Positions 1 to 11,266 of a stretch of 64,000 nucleotides of DNA are shown here, piece after piece. A program made the position numbers and the translations under genes. How positions within the stretch are numbered: the first letter of the stretch is position 1; every line of letters begins with the position of its first letter. This DNA comes from Nigrospora sphaerica (Eukaryota; Ascomycota; Sordariomycetes; Amphisphaeriales; Apiosporaceae): NCBI GenBank assembly GCA_018287875.1, contig JAGVVL010000009.1, positions 2,728,001-2,792,000 of the forward strand, in the 5' to 3' direction. The notes beneath the pieces were generated by a model. The model did not search any database. It was not told the DNA's origin and saw nothing but the letters and a program-made list of their open reading frames with translations.

Positions 1-378
1 GGCAATGTCAAGATAAAGATAAACTGGCGTAGAGGTGACAGCGACACGATAAAGACACGTCGGAACTACGTTTAAAGATAAGGGCACGTTTAAAAAATAA
101 TAAGGCGATAGCGCTTAGTAGCCAAGGAGATAGTGATAGGACAACGAGAATACGCTTTCTATAGAGAAAAGAAGAAGGCCAGAGCTAAACTAGCAGCTAG
201 GATTAATTACTCTAGTTATTTAGCTGCCTAGTTACCTAGTTATAAGAACCCCACCTTAGCTTTAAGCTGCAGCTTCTACTAAAGAAAGGTAGCTCCCCCG
301 CCTAATAGTTATAGCACTAGTAAGACTAGCGATGCGGCCTAAGGCACCGAGACGGCTGCCTTAGAAGGGCGGCATAAT
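1..378. other. AT-biased sequence without a gene
   Basis: No open frame of useful length and no recognised element. The base bias (many TA steps, few CA/CG) matches the RIP-mutated repeats further right, so this is probably an unrecognised transposon remnant. Confidence 0.5.
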
Positions 379-591
379 TATAAGGGAGGAGGCGCTAGAG
401 AGATGCATCCGCAGGCTAGTCACCTAACCTGTAGCACAGACCTATCGGCAGCCTACTAGCAAGGAGCGGGCGCACTGCTGGCGCCCAACCTGAACTTAGG
501 TTCTGCAAGAATCAGTCTTGCAGTGGAATTGAGCCTGCTCTTCGCTACTCTATACCTGACGATGCCACTGTGATTCCTTCGGATTCTTACA
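379..591 (-). mobile_element. Alpha-family 213-bp TG...CA element, copy 1
   Basis: It is a reverse-orientation copy of the element at 9,007-9,219, running from a RIP-altered TATAAGGGAGGAGG end to CGGATTCTTACA. It keeps the internal hairpin built from CTGCAAGA and TCTTGCAG and the GGGCGC/GCGCCC inverted repeat. The flanking pentamers (ataat and gaaac) do not match, unlike five other copies, so this copy may lie at a rearranged junction or its duplication has decayed. Confidence 0.7.
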
Positions 592-636
592 GAAACTAGC
601 TTAACAAATTAAACTAACGCACTAAAGGTTAACGCT

Positions 637-938
637 TGTGAGAGGCTGAGCCTTGAAGCACTATCAAAGGGGCCAAATGCTGTTTATTTTTTAGATAGGG
701 AAGAGAGAAGAGAATCGACCTCAGGAGGCCGGGCGCAGCGTCTTGTGAAGTCTTGCAAGACTGGACCGGAACGTTCGGATCGGAACGTTCGGATCGCTGC
801 TCAGCTCCCCCCTCCTAGGTCTTGACCACTAGTCTGGCGTCCGAATGGAGCGACCTACTTGGAGCCTCATGTGAGGGGTTCGTGAGACGCTCAGGCCAGG
901 TGCGCTTGAGCCTATCTCCCAGGTCCCAACCTGTAACA
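637..938 (-). mobile_element. Solo LTR, family B (copy 1)
   Basis: A 302-bp sequence from TGTGAGAGG to CCTGTAACA is flanked on both sides by acgct, a perfect 5-bp target duplication. A reverse-orientation relative lies at 32,836-33,151. Two copies of the palindrome GAACGTTC, 14 bp apart, lie at 769-776 and 783-790; the other LTR has three. There is little RIP damage, so the insertion is probably younger than its surroundings. The autonomous parent is not in the window. Confidence 0.8.
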
Positions 939-1139
939 ACGCTAACGACCTACGCATATGCTAGCCTTCCCTATCAGCACCGCCGCATCTAGCGGTTATA
1001 GCCGCCACACTAAGATAATATATAAAGGCCTAATAACACGGTAATAGACATCTATAGTTAGACCTTTACAGTTAGATATCTAAAGATAAACATCTAACTA
1101 AAGTTAGTAAGAAAGGCATCTAGTGTTAGACATCTAATT

Positions 1140-1671
1140 AACATCAGCAGGTCACATAATAGACATACTAAATTGATAGCTACCTAAGCTATCCACCGGG
1201 GTGAATATATAAAATCACTAGCTATCTAACATATCCATAGTATCAGTGAGTGTGTCACGGTGAGGCCTCCCGGGAGCATTCGGGCGCACTACTACTGCGC
1301 TAGCGCAGGCGTAAAAGACTAAGATACAGAACCGGAAGGTCTGCACTGCTCTCACATATAAGGGTTCAGGTTAGATCAGGTTGTAACCGCTGTCATGGGC
1401 CTTGTCCCATGACAAAGAGAATGATTAAGGATATAAAGCATAAGGATTTTCTACATATACAGTGATTAACTTAGTGATTAATCTAAGCATCTATCTTATC
1501 TATAAATGGGAGTAACCTATTAATGACCTATTATGAAGTTCAGTTTTAACTAGTTAAGCACCTCTTAATGAATAGTTACCAAACGACTAGTGTTTAAGTA
1601 AACGAACGTTCCTTATTCCTAAATATAAAAACTCTACGGCTACTAATACTATAGATATAGAGTTCGTTACA
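1140..1671 (+). mobile_element. Degraded LTR fragment related to the LTR at 31,843-32,407
   Basis: From about 1,415 the sequence follows the second half of the LTR at 31,843-32,407, sharing blocks around TTAGTGATTAATCTAAGC and ending in GTTACA as that LTR does. The left limit is uncertain. The family-delta element at 1,253-1,414 interrupts it. The sequence is RIP-biased, and no retrotransposon reading frame can be recognised downstream. Confidence 0.45.
1253..1414 (-). mobile_element. Delta element, 162-bp LTR-like insertion
   Basis: It starts TGTCACGG and ends CCCATGACA. The last 24 bp form a perfect hairpin (TGTCATGGG/CCCATGACA arms), similar in layout to the hairpin that opens the chromovirus LTR at 33,578. 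It is GC-rich within an AT-rich fragment. Flanking pentamers gagtg and aagag agree at three of five positions, and one of the two differences is RIP-type. It is probably a solo LTR of a short family, though a MITE is possible. Confidence 0.5.
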
Positions 1672-4600
1672 TTTAAATAATCATTAATTTAAACTAAAAG
1701 TCTTCTATCTCTATAAGTTGAATAATATAATTGATGAAAAGAAAAGAAAAGCTAAAGATCAATTTATTAAAGATGGAGTGTATTTTAATAACGAGGTTTA
1801 ATATCAGGTGATATCATAATGAAATAAAAACGTTAATATATTAAATAGTGAAGAAAAGATGAAAAAGTGATAAACAGATAATTATGTAATTAAACCCTTG
1901 TTAAGTTATTAATTTAAAATATTAAAATACTTCTTACTATATCAATTGTTGAATAGTAAGTTAAAAATTTATTTTATTAATAGTTGATTATTAATGAAAG
2001 AGATAAAGAGCTGACGGCTTAAACTTTAAGTTACTTTCATATTCTTTTTATTTAAAAATTGTTTTAATCTTATGTAAGTTATTAACACTTAAACGCTATT
2101 ATAAAAAGAGCTAGTATTTATTTTACTCAAGGATAGAGATATTCTTTTATTTAAAAGTATTTAAATACTATATTTTAATAGATGTATTATACGTATTTAG
2201 TATCAATATTAGATAGTGTAGAAAGTTAAACTTATATCAAAATGTAAAAGAGGGAGATATGTAATGGTTTTTAGAAAGTAAAGAGATGAAAAGTAAAATT
2301 TATTAACTAATAAAATAACCCGCTTATACTGGTTAATAGTGATTATATAAAGAAACATAAACAAATAGAGTAATCTTTTAATACTTCAAAATTAAATAAA
2401 CAAAATTATTACCTTAATGGCAATGTAAGAATTTAAATCAATGTAATTATAGGAATGTGATTATTAATAACTTCCTAGAAAGTAGATAAACTTCACATTC
2501 ACAATACTTTTTTTTAATAAGGGTTGGCTTTAAGTATATCGTTTAAAATCATTGAATACCATATTATGGGTTGTTTGAATATAGTTTTCAGGGCTAATTA
2601 TTGAAACCATCAATATACGAGTCGCTAAAGATTAACTGCTATAATAAAACGAAGTTACACAGATACTAGAAAGTTTAGATTCTAAGGTTAAAATAGATAT
2701 TAAAGTAAATTTTTAAGTATTATAATTAACTATGAGTAATTAGTACTTGCATTTTAAAGGAAGTAAAATAATACTAATAGCTTATGACGTATATGTTAAG
2801 GTTTTACAAAGTTAACTATGGAAGAGAAAATGAGCAATACATAATAGATTATGAAGAATTTATAAAGGCTCTTTTCAATAAGTTGTAAAAATCATTCTAC
2901 CTCTTTTTAATTTTAATAAGATTTTAATAAAGTATAACATTAAATTTTAAGCTGATCATGAAGGGTGAGAAAGAGTGTGATAATATATTAGTTATTATAA
3001 ATAGTTTGAAGACATGAATATAAAGTAGTTCTACTTTAAAATAGTACTAGTATAGTATTAATACATGTTTTTATCATCTTATAACTTTCAATAAGTAACA
3101 AAAACTATACGAGCGGAAAATAAGTCATTAATGTTTCAATACACGAAATAATTAGATACGTAAGAATAAAAACTAAAAGGCTTTATAAACTACTTTAAGG
3201 TAATTAAGTTAACGTTATTCTTCTAATAAACATAATTTAAGCATTTTCTTATATTATGTTATAATAATATTTATTTAGCTCTACCTTATAGGACTTACAA
3301 AGTAGTGCTTGTATAGAAAAAGGATTATTAATATTCTCTTTCCCTTTCTTTAAGTTAAAACATCTTAAATTAAATAAGTGGTTATCAATAACACTAACTT
3401 AGGTTTATATTATGACTTTTTACATTATTAAAACTTATTCCTTACTCAAGACTTTTAAATATTTTTAAAATTTAAAATTCTATATCAAATTAACGAAGAA
3501 TAATGTTATTTACTTCAAGTAATCATATTAGTTTACATTAGTCGAAAAAAGCTTAAATTCAAAAAGATAGAGAAACTTAAATGAAATAAAACTTGACTAA
3601 AAACAATTTAAAAAGCTATTTAGGTTAAAGAAGTGCTAAAGAGTAGTATTTTTACAAGTAATGATTACTTTTTAGAAATTTATATAGTAATAATAAAGAG
3701 AGATAAAAGGGTTAAAGGGGCGTTTAATTTCTTTTCTTTGTTAACTACTTATGTTTAAAATCTTAAAACGAAGTTTAATACTTAATTACTTAGTTTAGAT
3801 TTATTTGATATTTGAGACGATAACTTGATAACACCATTAAGTATTCTTATTTAGAAAACTAAGTATATCAACTATGTTATTTACGTCTTTAATCAAGAGA
3901 GGTGAGATAGTTTAAAACCTGATTAACTGAACTTAAGTAGTTACCCTTTACAGAATATAAATATAACATACTGTCTAAATCCTTCAAAACATTAAACTAT
4001 ATACTTATTTAAGGTTTTATAAAAATAAATGAGTAAATTTTATTGTTTTTACATAAATATACTTAAGAACACTTGTATGCTTTTATAACTTTTAGGTCCC
4101 TTAAAGAGTATTAGAAAAGAGTAAAGTATTTTATGATTTAAACTTTAAGAAAGATATAAGTATAAATACATCACTACTAAAGTACATTTAATAATCTCAA
4201 AAGTGCGGTACACGTATATCTTAGTACTAGCTTACTTTCATTATTATTAAAACATTAAATTAGGTATAATTGTTTTAAATAACGTCACTATTAAGGTTCT
4301 CTTATATAGGGTGGATAATAATAAGTAACTCATTATAGCCTTTTATTTAAAAAGCACTTAAAGAACTAAACTTATTTATAAAACATGTTAAAAAGAACTA
4401 ATTAGAATAATAAAAGAAAAAAGTCTAAAAGAGTATAATTAGTTAACTTATAAAAACAATTAAACTTTAATAATTATGAATTATTGGTGAGTAAAATACT
4501 TTTCAACAAAGCTAGCTCTTTCCCTTTAAAACGAGAACTAAACTCATTATTCTTTTTAATTTTAAATATAAAATATATATTTACTTAATTATAAGATTAT

Positions 4601-5093
4601 CATTATTCGTGCCAGATTTAAAAGATAAATAAGCGTTAAATAAGGAAGCCAAAAAGAGAATTGCTATAATAAATAACACTTTCTTAAAAAGTATCTTCAA
4701 AATGAGTTTTGCTTTTAACTACGAAATATGACATTATTTTAAAATTAAATATAGGCAAAATTATTTTTACCTTAAAGATCTTAATAAAAAAAGCTTTGAT
4801 AAGCAAAGTATAAGTAGAATAAAGTTAATAAAGTGCTATAAAGCTTAAAAGATAAGCTCAAAAAGCATTTTAAAGTAAGTATTAAAATATTATAACTATT
4901 AATAAGTAATAGTTACTTAGTTTAAGAAGTAAACTTTTTTATTAAAAGTGAATAACTCTTATATGAAAGTTATAAAAGGAGTTCTTAATGAAGTGTTTTC
5001 ATTAAGCTAGTTACAAAAGCAATGCTTATTAAGAAGTAGTTAATCTTTATTATGAAACTATAAAGGCTTTCAAATAAAACATTAAAACTAGTA
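1672..5093. other. AT-rich RIP-like desert
   Basis: About 3.4 kb of very AT-rich DNA without open frames or recognisable domains. No short repeat of the alpha or beta family was seen. It is probably fully decayed transposon sequence. Confidence 0.5.
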
Positions 5094-6953
5094 ACGTAGA
5101 TGTCATACGAGTTGCGCAGTTATACGAGTTGCGCACCTCCTAGCACCTCCGCGACGAATCCATCAATTACTTGACCATAACGCCTTAAATCAATTCAAAC
5201 TACTTAAAATCGGACTCTGCAGACGTTTTTACATCTACTTTACATGTGCGCGCATTGTGTCCGGTGTTTCCGCAGATGCTACACCGCTGCGCGCGCGGCT
5301 CTGACCTCGTTACGTGACCACTCCTTCTGCTCGCTTCCTCTTTTAACTGCGTATCCACGTCCTTTTAATTTAAAAGGTCTTAGGCCTGGCCAATCTTAAG
5401 TGCTCCTCCTTCCTGTAGACGTTTTTTTTTAGCCTTACAACGTTTTACAAGGCTGGTATTCGCCTCTCGAAGCGTCTTGACCTCGGCCTATAAGAGGGCG
5501 ACCTCGTGTATCATCGCTATCGCACCCTTCGCAAATTGGTCCACTACTAATAAAATCGGTGTCGGAGAGCTTCGTTAATGCTGACGGACTCAATTTTTAA
5601 TATAATCGGTCTGCGAAGTAGCTTACGTTAGGTTGTGTGGCGTTTGTGAGGCCCACGGGACAGCCGCTGGCGGGAGGCTGCTAGATAGCGAAGGCGTCGA
5701 TAACTTTACGTCGAGCTTCGAGATTACCTTTTCCGGGTTATGAGGGACTAAACCAGCCCCACGGAACCCAGCCTTGATATTATCGGGTGTAAAAACCTTC
5801 AAAAATGCGGCCTGGAAGGCGATAAGGAACTCGGCCTTGGTGATATGGTTAACGAGTGACTTCATGAAGGTTTCGATTTCGCGACCGTACGCCCGCTTTA
5901 GTGGACTAAAACACCCCACGTCAAGTGGCTGAAGTAGATGCGACGAGTGCGGAGGCATAGAGACCGTGATGATATTCTTCTCTTTGCAGAAAGCCTGGAA
6001 TTCAGCCGAAACGTGGCTCTCGTGCCCGTCGATCACTAACAGACGATATTAGCCGGTAGCGCGCGACGCGGTGTGTTTTTCGAAATGCTGAATCCAGTCC
6101 AGGCCCGTCTCGTTATCGGTCCATCCATTAAAGGTAGGCTTAATAACCCAGTCGCATAGGGGGGTGCTGTCAGTATACCAATTGGCGAGGTGGTAGGCGC
6201 CTTTCACGACAATGAACGGCGGGACATACCAGCCGTTAGAACAAACGCCCTGGATCACGGTAATCCATTTTCGATTACCAGGCTGGACCTTCTTTCGCTT
6301 TCCGGTACAATCGGCACCGGTAACGACCATTGTGGACGTGATTTGGCCCATTATGAAGCCGGTTTCGTCAAAGTTGTAGATATCCTCGTCCTAGATGCCG
6401 TACTTAGCCTTCAGGTTCGCAAAAAGCGCGAACCAGCCCGAGATTTTTTCAGGGTCTTCATAGAGGGCCCTCTGGTAGTCGTATGTACGCAAAAAACGCG
6501 TCCGGAGGTCTGGTTGTCGCTTAACAAAGTTCGCGGCCCAACGCGTCCTAACGCGTGACGCGTCGCGTGACTCGGCGATGACATTCGCCATATCTTCCAC
6601 ATCGTGTAAGCGCGGCGCAAATCCTCTCGAATCTAGGTCAATTATATATCGGACAAGTGTTCTCTCTTCGAGTTCGGTGAGACGCGTGTTATTGGCGCGT
6701 ACATCGCGTCGGGCGCGTTTTCCGTTCATTCTGTTACGGAGGGTCGATTCGTTGACTTTAAAGATAGATGCAGCGCGACGAATTGTCATTGCGGGGTCCT
6801 GCTTAATCGTCTGGACCGCGAGAATAACCTGAGACTCTAATGAACGTGTAGGCATGTTTAGTTGTAACGTAAGACACGTTTAAAGTTGAAGAAGTGGAAA
6901 TTAGTCGGGGGTGCGCAACTCGTATGACTGCGCAACTCGTATGACATCTACGT
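5094..6953 (-). mobile_element. Fot1/pogo-type DNA transposon, copy A
   Basis: The element is 1,860 bp long, starts ACGTAGATGTCATACGAG and ends with its inverse, and is flanked by TA at 5,092-5,093 and 6,954-6,955. Each TIR is about 45 bp and contains two tandem copies of a 17-bp unit (TCATACGAGTTGCGCAG/C). It encodes one transposase on the minus strand, now interrupted by stops. Copy B at 11,267-13,126 has exactly the same length and the same 98-bp gap between TIR end and start codon, but different TIRs. Confidence 0.92.
5200..6855 (-). pseudogene. Pogo/Fot1 transposase, disrupted by RIP-like stops (copy A)
   Basis: This is a DDE-superfamily transposase (CENP-B-type helix-turn-helix plus DDE_1 domain) that would cut and paste the surrounding element. 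Three collinear open blocks are visible. 6,391-6,855 holds the N-terminal DNA-binding half. 6,049-6,351 begins just after the NFDETGF motif that carries the first acidic residue. 5,623-6,036 holds VIDGHESH with the second Asp and QPLDVGCFSP with the third. The first two blocks are separated by a TAG where copy B has CAG, and the next two by a TAA where copy B has CGA, both consistent with RIP. Downstream at about 5,250-5,300 a CCHC-like zinc knuckle can still be read in the degraded tail. The start ATG at 6,855 corresponds to that of copy B. It is not functional as it stands. Confidence 0.88.
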
Positions 6954-6955
6954 TA

Positions 6956-8306
6956 CATTTTTTAAGAATATAATAACTAGTAAAGACTTATAACTTTAAG
7001 TAAGCTTTTATTTATAAGACACTTAGAATTATAAGATTGTAGATGAAATTATCAAGAATGAAAAATAATAATAAGGTATTAAAGTTAAAAATAAGTAAAA
7101 AGATTTAAAGTATTAAATAAGTGATTTTTAAGGCGCTTACTAGGTAAGTCAAACTACCACTTATAAAAATGGTGTTATAAGTTAAAATGATAAAATAATA
7201 CTTCTATTTCTTACGAGTTCTTTAAAGACAAGAGATGCTAAGGACTTTTTATAATAATTAATTAAATAAAATTTCTTAAATAATATGTTATAGAAGTAAG
7301 TGTTAAAATATTCAAATAGAAAACAACTTAACAAAGACTGATAATTTAAAAAAAGAAAGAAAAATATTTATATAATAATAATATTATTTAAGCTTCATTA
7401 TAAGAGCCTGTGATATGAAGCTAAATAAAAAGAACAGAGTGCTAAGTTAAAATAGTATAACATTAAAACTATCTAAAATATATTATTGAAATTTGAATGA
7501 TATTTAAGTAAATATCTTATCAACCTTAAAATGCTAAAGCACTTTTAGCATAAAGAAAGACTCATAATAAAATATAAGCTTAAGAAAATATACTTGAATA
7601 GTAACTGTACAATGCTTATATCTATGATAAGATTTTATATTTTATACAAGGGTAGTGATATCCTACTTAACATCAATTGTTTTAACAGGTTATAATTACT
7701 AATAGAACTTTTATAAAGACTTATATAGGATCTCATATATTGCTTACTTAGAATGTAGTTGAAAGTATATATACCTTATAACTTTATTATATAGAATTTA
7801 ATTTACATTATAATGTATTAGTATTAAGCCTTCTTAAAATAAAATTACCTTTATAGTAGAGTTAGATTTAAATTATTTCACATCCATTACTTTATAAAAA
7901 AAGTGACAGAAGCTCCAAGTATGATTTAACATACTAAACTCTTAGTCCATCATATAACATAAGTGTTATATAAGTTACGTAGTTCGTTATACTATGTACT
8001 TTTCAACTTACTTACAATAAATAATTAAGTACTTCGTTAAAATGTTGTAGATTAATAAAAACTAATCTGAGTGTCATTTCTTAAGTACATTAATTCACTC
8101 AATGTACTTAAAAATATACATGGCTATTCTATAAGTACTATACTATTATACATATAAGTTTACTCTTATAGCTTAATTACTCTTCATGTATGCTTTCTCT
8201 CTTTATATATTTACGTTCTTTTCATATAAGAGAAATAAAGTTTATTTAATTTTAAATGTTTTTCTTTATTATAGACGAGTCTTTATACTCTTCAACGCTT
8301 AATAAG
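6956..8306. other. AT-rich RIP-like sequence without a gene
   Basis: No frame, domain or known repeat was recognised. The composition is like 1,672-5,093. Confidence 0.5.
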
Positions 8307-8438
8307 TGTGAGAGGTGGTAGGAGGTAATCACTCGCCCACAATGCTAAAAGGCTAGCAATGTTCCCAGTTATAGGAACTACCCCTCCAATCCAGACCTAT
8401 ATAGGCATAGTCGGCTAGACACAGCTGCAACCCTTATA
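8307..8438 (-). mobile_element. Beta-family element, copy 1
   Basis: A 132-bp insertion from TGTGAGAGG to CCCTTATA, flanked on both sides by ataag (perfect 5-bp duplication). It shares its whole length with 14,977-15,110 in reverse orientation, and with 10,968-11,105 and 43,068-43,201. The last bases TATA are a RIP-altered TACA when compared with the cleaner copy at 14,977. Confidence 0.75.
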
Positions 8439-9006
8439 ATAAGGTTAAAACTCGTCCCTTATAGTATTTGAACCTACGTTTATATAAGAGTAACCTTATA
8501 TATCATCATTAAGATTAATATCGGAAAGCTTCTTTAATAATAGCGGACTTAACTCTTTATAAAATTTATTCATGAATTGATCTTAATTAAGGTATATAGT
8601 ATTTAAAACATTTGTTTGTAAAGTGATCTTAATTGAAGTATATAGTACTTAAAAGACGTTTCATAAGTGAATGTATTAGTATTGTTATATTTAAACTTAT
8701 AAGTACATCAATTAGCCTTAGGGGTAATAAATGAATGAACTTTGAAGATTTTAACTTTATTGTTATTAAATATAAGACCTTTATATATGCGGCTTAAAAG
8801 TGATTAAAACGTTAAACCTTGTAATATACTTCAGAAGTAACTTTTTTTAAAATGTAAAATGTATAACCATGTACTTACAAGACGAATAAAAACAGTACAT
8901 ATTACGTGATTAGAGTATATATTATAATAAAAAGATATATAAATTATGGCAATGTTCTTCTTACTATAAAAAGCCTTCATTTAAAATTTAAACATAACTC
9001 TTATGT
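8439..9006. other. AT-rich sequence without a gene
   Basis: No recognisable coding sequence. A small open frame starting at 8,906 runs into the neighbouring alpha element and is not a gene. Confidence 0.5.
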
Positions 9007-9219
9007 AGTAAGGATCCGAAGGAATCACAATGGCACCGTCAGGTATAGGGTAGCGAAGGGCAGGCTCAATTCCACTGCAAGACTGATTCTTGCAGAATCT
9101 AAGTTCGGGTCGGGCGCCAGCAGTGCGCCCGCTCCTCGCTAGTAGGCTGCCGGTGGGTCTGCGCCGCAGGTCAGATGACCAGCCTGCGGATGCACCTCTC
9201 CAGCGCCTCCTCCCTTACA
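9007..9219 (+). mobile_element. Alpha-family 213-bp element, copy 2
   Basis: This is a well-preserved copy, flanked on both sides by tatgt (perfect 5-bp duplication). It contains a hairpin at 9,075-9,095 (CTGCAAGA and TCTTGCAG arms) and the inverted repeat GGGCGC/GCGCCC at 9,112-9,130. TG/CA ends with a 5-bp duplication suggest a solo LTR or a short non-autonomous LTR element rather than a TIR-type MITE. No coding capacity. Confidence 0.85.
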
Positions 9220-9547
9220 TATGTTCTTATTGTATGAATATTTATATGAACTTTTTCTACATAATAAAATATACTTTTTAAAAACTTTAATCTAACTTTA
9301 ACTTATATTTTATTAGTTTTCTTTCTAACAGTAGTTTTGATAACATACCTATATAAGACGGCCCTAGTAAAATAATCATTACTTAAGTCATAGACGCTTT
9401 AAATTATAAAGATTATTTATAATAACTAAGTTGAAGTAATTTTCACTTTCTTTTTTATATAACATTTGATATAATTCTTAAGAATATGACTTAACTCTTT
9501 ATAAAGGTAATCTTCTCAAGTTTTCAATATCTTTATGCTACTTATTA

Positions 9548-10747
9548 TACTTAGCCTAGCTTAGTAGTCGCGAATAAGTTACCGTGGTTTAAGGCGTCTA
9601 ATCGGACGGTTAATGCGCCTCGGCGATTATTATGGTGAAGAGCGCCTATTACCTCACTAATCATTACGCCGATTGCATCCTTCTATGCCATTAAGTTATT
9701 AAACTTACCTTAAATAAATAGATTAATAACGAGACGTGGTTAAATTAGACTTAGTATTTTTAACAACACACCGCATCATGTATAAAAGGCGTATATTAAG
9801 CGTTAATCCTTAATAGTTAAGAGAGCTATATTTTAACCAAACTTTTAGTTTCCGATAACGAGAAGAGTATGATAATAGTTTTTACACCTCCGCACACGTC
9901 GTATCTACCTTAACTTCTTACTATTAGGTGTTTTAATATATTAAATCGGGCGTACGATCACGAAATTGAAACCTTTATAAAGTCACTCGCTAACTATATC
10001 AATAAAACCGAGTTCCTTATCGCCTTTTAAGCCGTGTTTTAGTAGGTTCTTACACTCGATAGCGTTAAGGCCAAATCCTATAAAGCTAATTTAGTTCCTT
10101 GTAGCTTAAGAAAGGTTATCCTAAAGCTTAATATGATGTTATCGACGCCTTCGTTGTTTAATAGCCCCCTATTAATAGCTACCTTGAAATCCTTTTAACC
10201 GCTATATAACTTAACGTAAGTTACTTCGTAAACCGATTATATTAAAAACTAAGTCCCTTAATAATAATAAAGCTTTTGAACACCAATTCTGTTAAGAGTG
10301 AATTAATTTATCAAGAATGCGATAGTATGAATACACGAGGTCGCCCTCTTATAAGGTAAGGTTAATACGCTTTAAGAGGCGAATATTAGCCTTATAAAAT
10401 GTTGTAACGTTAAAAAAACAAGTTTCTAAAAAGGAAGAACACTTAAGATTAGCTTGGCTTAAGACCTTTGAAATTAAAAGAACGTGGATATATACTCAAA
10501 AGAGGAAACGCGTTAAAGAAGTGCTCGCGTAACGAGGCTAAAGCCGCGCACATAGTAGTGTGGCATTTACGAGAACACCGAATATAATACGCGCACATGC
10601 AAAGTAGATGAAAAACGTCTATAGAATCCGATTTTAAGTAGTTTATATTAATTTAAGGCGCTATAGTCAAGTAATTGATGGATTCGTCGCGGAGTTACTA
10701 AGAGGTGCGTAACTCGTGTGACTACGCAACTTACATGACATCTACGT
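9548..10747 (+). mobile_element. Pogo/Fot1 relic, copy C (3' two thirds)
   Basis: Sequence collinear with copy B from about its residue 188 to its right TIR, but full of stops. The blocks for WVTVIQGV, the second-Asp region, QPLDV and the zinc knuckle can still be followed. It ends in an A-type TIR (...GACATCTACGT) followed by TA at 10,748. The left part and left TIR are missing. Damage is heavy and of RIP type, so it is older than copies A and B. Confidence 0.75.
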
Positions 10748-10967
10748 TAAACAAAAGACAATTAATTGTTAAGTTATTATTTTATGAAGTTTAAAGCTTA
10801 ACGTAGATCAGTAAAAGACGTGTTATTTACCTTTTATAGTACTGTTAGCTATATTATTATATAATAAAGTTATAATATAAGCCTTCAAATATTTAAGTTT
10901 AATTTATATTAAATATGCGTCTTTGTTTAAAATAAAGTTCATCGCCTTTTATTACCTAGTGTATTAG

Positions 10968-11105
10968 TATAAGAGGATGGTAAGAGGTGACCACTCGCTT
11001 ATAATGCCTCTTAAAAGGCTACAGTGTCTCCACTTATAGAGACGCACTCCTTTAATTTAGACGTATAAGTATGTAGCGGGTTAGAACGCAGCTATAACTC
11101 TTATA
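10968..11105 (-). mobile_element. Beta-family element, copy 2
   Basis: A RIP-altered copy of the 134-bp element, from TATAAGAGGATGG to AACTCTTATA. Flanks attag and gctat do not match, so the duplication is lost or the copy lies at a rearranged junction. Confidence 0.65.
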
Positions 11106-11266
11106 GCTATACTTAATACGTTATTAATCCAATTTTATTATATAGTAGTTATATAAGTAAAAGAGAAGAAACCTATAGAAAGCAGTAATTTGCTATGTTT
11201 AAAGTTATATGTATAAGAATATCATAGTTACAAAGTAACCGGGTAATAGATATGTATATATATATA

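Noticed and set aside
379..591. Alpha elements as TIR-type MITEs
   Set aside because: The ends look inverted (TGTAAGG/CTTACA) but the target duplication is 5 bp and the ends are TG/CA, which fits LTR-type insertion better than TA- or 8-bp-duplicating DNA transposons. Kept open as an alternative.
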